From Tenrec ecaudatus (Eukaryota; Chordata; Mammalia; Afrosoricida; Tenrecidae): 64,000 bases of DNA. The position numbers and the translations under genes were made by a program. How positions within the stretch are numbered: the first letter of the stretch is position 1; each line of letters starts with the position of its first letter. This document shows, one piece after another, positions 58,812-64,000 of the stretch. The stretch spans positions 123,547,086 to 123,611,085 of the forward strand of contig NC_134537.1 in the NCBI RefSeq assembly GCF_050624435.1, given 5' to 3'. The notes beneath the pieces were generated by a model. The model searched no databases. It was not told where the DNA came from and worked only from the letters and a program-made list of their open reading frames with translations.

Positions 58812-60775
58812 CCCAATCCCAAATACTAAGTGGACACCTGCCCCTCCCCCCAGAAGAATTTATTTAAAAAGACAGCATTGAATCTGCAGCTCTGGGAGAG
58901 GGACATATCTGATCAGAGCACATGGGAGCAGATGAAGGGGGAGGAGGAGAGAGTGGAGCATATCCTGGCCCACCAGGCCTTGAAGACGATGACCCCAATT
59001 AGAGCAGCCAATCAACAGAGAGGACCATATGGCCAACCCCACTATGAGACACGACGTCCCTCACTGGCCCATAGTCCTACAGGGGACAACACCAAAGACA
59101 CAGTGTGGGAATTGTGTCCGATCTGATCCCGCCACACCAAGGCAAAACACTAAGGGGGTGCAACAGAACAGCAAGGGAATGGAGCGGTGAGGTCCCGAGG
59201 GAATGCTGAAGGTGGACTTTGGGACCAGGAGGTGATGCCCCAACAGACTGGACTGGAAAACACTCCTAAAGGCCAATAAATGATCCTTGAACTAACTACA
59301 AGCTTTTCTTTCTTGTTGTGTCTTGTTTTGTTTTTTGTCATTGTTTTGTTGTTGTTGTTTTGTTGTATATTGTTGCTTGGTTTTGCTGTCTTGCTTTGTG
59401 CATGTTATTATCTCCACAGGTCTGTCTAAATAAGATAGGCTGGATGAACAATCTGGAGGCAAAAACAATGGGACTGACAGTTTCAGGGGGACATGGGAAA
59501 GGATGTGGTGTTAACAAATCCAGGCACAAGGGAACAACAAGTGATCCAAATTGGTGGTGAGGTGGGTGTGGGAGGCCTGATAGGGCATGATCAAGGGTAA
59601 TATAACCAAGAGGAATTGCTGAAACCCTGGCGGGGACTGAGCATGATGGTCAGACAGGAGGAAAGTCAAAGGAAGTAGAGGAAAGAGCTGGGAGGCAAAG
59701 GGCATTTATAGAGGTCTAGATAAAGACATGTACATATGCAAATATATTTATATATGAGGATGGGGAAATAGATCTATGTGCATATATTTATAGGTTTAGT
59801 ATGAAGGTAGCAGAAGGACATTGGACCTCCACTCAAGTACTCTATCAATACAAGAATACTTTCTTCTAGTAAGTTAGCATTCTATGATGCTCACCTTCCT
59901 TACACAACTGCTGAAGACAAAGAGGGTGAATAAGCGAATGTGGTGGAAAGCTGATGGTGCCCGGCTATCAAAAGAGATAGCATCTGGGGTCTTAAATTCT
60001 TGAAGGTAAACAAGCGGCCATCTAGCTCAGAAGCAACAAAGCCCACATGGAAGAAGCACACCAGCTGGGGCGATCACAAAGTGTTGAAGGGATTAGGTAT
60101 CAGGCATCATCAGAACAAAAAATCTTACCATAGTGAATGAAGCAGGGAGTGTGGAGTGGAGACCCAAAGCCCATTTGTAGGCCACCAGAGATCCCCTTGT
60201 AGAGGGGTCTTGGGGAGGAGACGAGCCTGTCAGGGAGTGATGTAACAAAAATTAAAAATACAACTTTCTTCTAGTTCCTAAATATTTCCTCCCCCCGCCC
60301 CCACTATCATGATCCGAATCCTACCTTGCAAGTCTGGCTAGACCAGAGGATGTACACTGGTTCAGATAGGAACTGGAAACACAGGGAATCCAGGGCGGAT
60401 GATCCCTTCAGGACCAGTGGTGTGAGTGGTGATACTGGGAGTGTAGAGGGTGAGTGGGTTGGAAAGGGGGACCCGATTACAAGGATCTACATGTGACCTC
60501 CTCCTTGGGGGATGGAAAACAGAAAAGTGGGTGAAGGGAGATGTCAGACAGGGCAAGATATGACAAAATAATAATTTATAAATTATCAAGGGTTTATGAG
60601 GGAGTGGGGAGAGCGGGAGGGGAAAAAATGAGCTGATGCTAGGGGCTTAAGTGGAGAGCAAATGTTTTGAGAATGATGAGGGCAATGAATGTACAAATGT
60701 GCTTTACACAATTGATGTATATGTGGATTGTGATAAGTGTAGTATGAGCCCCTAATAAAATGATTAAAAAAATAA
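58812..60775 (+). mobile_element. Long non-coding L1-ended retroelement (about 1.96 kb), second copy
   Basis: Starts CCAGCCCCAATCCCAAATAC and runs through GAATCTGCAGCTCTGGGAG, GGCCAATAAATGATCC, a T/G-rich stretch (59300-59400), the usual L1 UTR and CCTAATAAAATGATT plus A tail. It has the same 5' limit as the copy ending at 30243. It interrupts the RT coding region of the provirus on the opposite strand. Confidence 0.75.
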
Positions 60776-61075
60776 TGACACTGGGTGGAACGGTTGATAT
60801 ACTCTGGGGGAGAGTTGTGAAAGTGTATCGTTGGCCCTGCCAACTGAAGGCAAACTGCTTCTGGTATTGAGAAGAAGGCATTAGCCAGATCAATAGCTGC
60901 GTACCAAGTACCAGGAGAAATATTAATTTGCTCAAGCAATGAAATTACATCTGGAATGGCAGCTTCAACTGGAGTCACCACCAGGTTATGTCAACGATAA
61001 TCCATTGTCATTCTCCAGGATCCAACTGTTTGTTTTTTTTTACAGGCCAAAATAGTTGAGTTAAATGGGATGTGG
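60776..61075 (-). pseudogene. ERV-L reverse transcriptase, N-terminal part
   Basis: Frames show LEQINISPGTWYAAIDLANAFF with the first catalytic Asp (motif A), then a QGQRYTFTTLPQ-like region (as WQGQRYTF). The insertion cuts it there, so the YxDD box is absent. The segment between 61075 and 60981 has lost frame. Confidence 0.88.
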
Positions 61076-61560
61076 CAGCAATTACCGCCCCTGAATACTT
61101 CCAGTCTTTGAAGGTGGCATTAATCCCTCCAGGAATGTGGTACTGCTTTTGGTTTACTATTTTCCTAGGCAATGGAAGTTCTAATGGTGGCCACTTGGCC
61201 TTTCCTACCATGATAGCCCTTATTCCATGTTTCAGGGATCTAATATGGGGGTTCTGCCAATTACTAAATATATCTATTACAATGATGCATTCTGGAACTG
61301 GGGAAATAACCACAGGATGGGTTTGGGGACCCTCTGGACCCACAGTGAAGTGTACCTTAGCAAAACTCCATGGATAACTTGACCTCCGTATGATCCCAAT
61401 CTGACTGGCGGGTCTTTGAAACATTTTGGGTCCCCTGGAATTAGTGTCAGTTAAGAGCCAGTGTCCAGTAATCCCTGAAAAGTTTGATTATTTCCTTTCC
61501 CCCAATGAACAATCATTCTCGTGAAAGGCCACAGGTCCCTTTGGGGAAGGCTAGAAGAAA
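61076..61560 (-). pseudogene. ERV-L protease and protease-RT junction
   Basis: The aspartic protease motif LLDTGS lies at 61458-61466 (DTG) and is followed at once by a TAA codon (61454-61452). Downstream, a 138-codon open frame (61424-61008) contains HPVVISPVPECIIVIDI and IVNQKQYHIPGG, the junction with RT. Confidence 0.85.
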
Positions 61561-62828
61561 GACTAACAGTCTAAACCTTTGGTGATGTAACAGGGTCCTC
61601 CTTCAAAGGGACCCAGTCTTCCCCTTATTCAAGGGGTTGGGAAGCTGTACACTGGCTCAAGTCTGGGAATTCATTGAGTAGTCGTAACTCTATTCTGCTG
61701 TTCACCCAATCGAGCCTTCTTCTGCCTGTATAGATCATATAAATATTTAGTAAGTTTCCCATGTAGGGACACAGTGGCTAAGTAGCCAATGCCATAAGTC
61801 CACAGGAGACAAGTTGTTTTGATTACTATGGAAACCTCGCTATCTCTTACAATAACCATGCCCACCCTGTCTGTTGATTCAGAGCTGACACCTGCCCCAC
61901 CACCACGGGGCCCAATCAGCCCCATTGGAGGCAAATATCAGGGTTCTCACTGTTAATCCTGGTGTATGTAACGTAGCAATCCCAGGAGTCTTCAGAGATG
62001 GTGGGGCCCACTTCCCAAACTTGCTTCTTATGGTTGTGATGAAAGGTCTGTCCTCGGGGCTCCCTTTTTTGGGTCTATGGAATTATTCTGATAGATCCAT
62101 TCCAACATATCAATTTCCTTAAGCTTTTGGATGCCTTCTTCTACAGTTGTCCAAGGAAGGTCAGTACCTTAAATTGATCTAATCTAGGCCATCTGGCAGC
62201 CCATGCTTCAGTGAACCAACCAAATAAGCAATTAGGTTCTCTCTTAACCTCTCTTGCTGAGACATTGAAAGAAGGCTCTGTGCTTAGGGGCCCATACAAA
62301 AAAACCAGACTGGTCTAATGTTGCATTCCTTGCACCAGTGTCCCACACCCTTAGTAACCATTCCCAGGGATATTCCCCAGGCTTCTGCTTGTAGGAATTA
62401 GAAAACCCGAGCAGATCTTTATGAGTAGAGCGCACTTCTTCCTTGATCATCCTCTGAACCTCGCCTTTAGGAACTTTCTGAGACTTAATTCTAATTACAG
62501 GTCTAGAGGAAATAATGGGTGGTGGGGGAGTTTCCTGGGGGCCGTCAGCGACATCTTGTAAGGCATCTCCCCCAGGCCATGCTATAGATGCAGCCCCACC
62601 TAACATTTCAGCTTGAACATTTTGGTTAATCTGCTCAGGTGTGAGTTGTTTTACTAATAGTGGATGAATTCCCTCAGGTGGGAGGGGTGGATCTATTGAC
62701 TGGAGTGGCTCAATTGCCTCTAGGGGCTCAATATTCTCCTCTTTTGTATCATCAGCCCATATGTTCCCATCCCATGTTTCAGGGTCCCAATTCTTTCTGA
62801 TGAATGCCCTCACTTTAACGTCAGACAC
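61561..62828 (-). pseudogene. ERV-L gag region
   Basis: The N-terminal part is an uninterrupted 194-codon frame (62828-62244) beginning MSDVKVRAFIRKNWDPETW, Pro/Glu-rich in its centre. Later parts are split between frames: an 87-codon piece at 61934-61671 includes LHGKLTKYLYDLYRQKK. The assignment rests on position after the primer site and before protease; the family's gag is poorly conserved. Confidence 0.75.
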
Positions 62829-63340
62829 TGTCCTAGACCTGAAATTCAGCTGATGCTGTCATTCAGCTACTCCTATGATGAGACTCTGGATTTGGTTTTT
62901 GGCAATGTCAGCTCTTTTTTTACTAGAGGAGAGAAGAATCTCTGTAGTGCGTGCAGAAGCTTTGAGGTCTGTTATTCGGCACTTGAGACGTGCTTCTGAG
63001 GTTCTGAGATTACCCCTTTCCTTGATCACATTTTCTATTGTAAGGAGGGTCAGCCAACCAGCTTCCCTATATACTTCTCATCCTGCTAAAATCTCTGGAA
63101 AATGTCAAACACACGATCACCCAGAGCCTCTCCTCTCACCAGCATGTCATCTATCGGTGGTCATACTGTGGATGTTAACTTTGCGACTTCTCGCCATGGA
63201 TAAACAGCACCTTCTCTGGGATGAGTGGCAGACTTATGAATGCCTGTAGGGGTAGAGACAGCATTAGCAGTGCTGTTAAACCTAATCAGGCTGGAGAGCC
63301 TATTTGAGAAACCCATATTTATGATCTTGTTTCTCTAGAA

Positions 63341-63355
63341 CCACTCCCGATACCA
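63341..63355 (-). promoter_or_regulatory. ERV-L primer-binding site, tRNA-Leu-like
   Basis: TGGTATCGGGAGTGG on the minus strand, two bases from the LTR end CCTAACACA. It resembles the complement of a tRNA-Leu 3' end, the primer that gave HERV-L its name. Confidence 0.7.
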
Positions 63356-63357
63356 AT

Positions 63358-64000
63358 TGTGTTAGGCAGGGTTCTCTAGAGCAGTGGTTCTCAACCTGTG
63401 GGTTGCAACCCCTTTGGGGGTTGAACAACCCTTTCACGGGGTCACCTAAGACCATCGGAAAACACATTATTTCCAATGGTCTTAGAAACCGAGACACCAT
63501 TTCTTTATATGTCTCCAGACAGGTCCGCCCACATGCAGAAATGCCCACATATGAGTACCTGGCATGAAGACTTTTACCCATGCCACACCATGCTTCAATT
63601 TCATTTATTTGTAATGAGAAATAAGTATTTCACAATATATAATTACATATTGTTTTTGATGAATCACTATGATTTAATTATGTTCCATTTATAACAATGA
63701 AAATACATCCTGCATATTAGATATTTACATTACAATTCATAATAGTAGCAAAATGACAGTGATGAAGTAGCAATAAAAATAGATTTATGGTTGGGAGTCA
63801 CCGCAACATGAGGAGCTGTATTACAGGGTCGCGGCCTGAGGAAGGTTGAGAACCGCTGCTCTAGAGAAACAAAACCAGGACACTTGTGATAGATTTCTAC
63901 AACACGAAGGAACATCACAGAGTACAGAGGGCTCAGGTCAGCTCACTTCTGTGGAACAGGTAATATACTGGACGTCTTTCCTTGTGGACCTTCTGTGAGG
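63358..64000 (-). mobile_element. ERV-L 5' LTR, partial, split by a SPIN element
   Basis: 63358-63381 and 63859-64000 align to the inner end of the 3' LTR (TTAGGCAGGGTTCTCTAGAG; AAACAAAACCAGGACACTTG; AGTACAGAGGGCTCAGGTCA). The outer part lies beyond the window. Confidence 0.88.
63382..63858 (+). mobile_element. SPIN-type hAT element, copy 3 (477 bp, non-autonomous)
   Basis: Inverted ends CAGTGGTTCTCAACC and GGTTGAGAACCGCTG. Exact 8-bp duplication CTCTAGAG at 63374-63381 and 63859-63866. The interior has TAAGACCATCGGAAAACACA, its inverted partner ATTTCCAATGGTCTTAGAAA, CATGCCACACCATGCTTC and CAGTGATGAAGTAGCAAT. It agrees with what I recall of SPIN/URR1 non-autonomous sequences. No transposase is present; the short open frame here is not a gene. 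Confidence 0.93.

Larger units (their letters stand above)
53258..64000 (-). mobile_element. ERV-L (class III) provirus, minus strand, 5' end beyond the window
   Basis: Order on the minus strand: 5' LTR (from beyond 64000 to 63358), primer site, gag, protease, RT, RNase H, integrase, dUTPase, polypurine tract and 3' LTR (53962-53258). No env. dUTPase placed after integrase and lack of env are the ERV-L/MuERV-L arrangement, and the primer site resembles tRNA-Leu, as in HERV-L. Much of RT is missing, replaced by L1-type insertions (55881-60775). Stops and frameshifts in every domain make it inactive. It is an old genomic copy of a retrovirus. Confidence 0.93.

Noticed and set aside
63300-63581. 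93-codon minus-strand frame over the SPIN element
   Set aside because: It crosses the LTR-transposon junction and contains no hAT transposase motif; the element is non-autonomous.
1-64000. An undescribed multi-gene biological system
   Set aside because: Apart from HELT, all coding similarity traces to retroelements, a retrovirus or a DNA-transposon relic; nothing supports a new operon-like or defence system.

Overview
The window is a stretch of mammalian nuclear DNA, most probably from an afrotherian of the tenrec family. The evidence is: tRNA-derived SINEs of the AfroSINE type, many decayed RTE-clade (BovB-like, AfroLA type) LINE copies, dozens of 3' ends of one L1-like family that finish in AATAAAATG plus an A tail, and three short hAT transposons of the SPIN (SPace INvader) type. 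From memory of the literature, the tenrec is the afrotherian in which SPIN is known. No bacterial, plasmid or phage features were seen.

The only host gene I can support is HELT (Hes/Hey-like bHLH-Orange repressor). It lies on the minus strand at 36235-38390, with four coding exons, canonical GT-AG introns, a TATA box, a poly(A) signal and an uninterrupted 242-residue product. It sits in a CpG-rich block inside about 6.6 kb (34.8-41.4 kb) with no recognisable interspersed repeat, which is typical of a developmental regulator with nearby control elements. Two CACGTG E-boxes lie about 0.3 kb upstream of the start codon, and AT-rich unique blocks (39.2-39.8 and 40.6-40.7 kb) are candidate enhancers.

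Layout. 0-3 kb: L1 and RTE tails. 3-5.5 kb: mostly unique. 5.5-14.2 kb: RTE copies on both strands with nested L1, SINE and a solo LTR. 14.2-16.1 kb: mostly unique, with a small tandem repeat. 16.1-31.6 kb: dense repeats, with solo LTRs, L1 ends, RTE fragments, SINEs, a hAT transposase relic, a SPIN copy and a 2-kb non-coding retroelement. 32-34.7 kb: unique. 34.8-41.4 kb: HELT domain. 41.4-52.6 kb: SINEs, one solo LTR, one RTE copy, old LTR-like repeats and unique sequence. 52.6-64 kb: a deep nest in which an L1 end is interrupted by a minus-strand ERV-L provirus (gag, protease, RT, RNase H, integrase, dUTPase, no env). The provirus is itself split by a stack of nested L1 ends and by a second 2-kb element, and its 5' LTR is split by a SPIN element.

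I found no convincing new gene system. The most informative signals are the SPIN insertions with exact 8-bp target duplications, the nest that orders the insertions in time, the defined 5' end shared by two copies of the 2-kb retroelement, a probable L1 3' transduction and the candidate HELT control region. All element names rest on recognition from memory, since no database search was possible.
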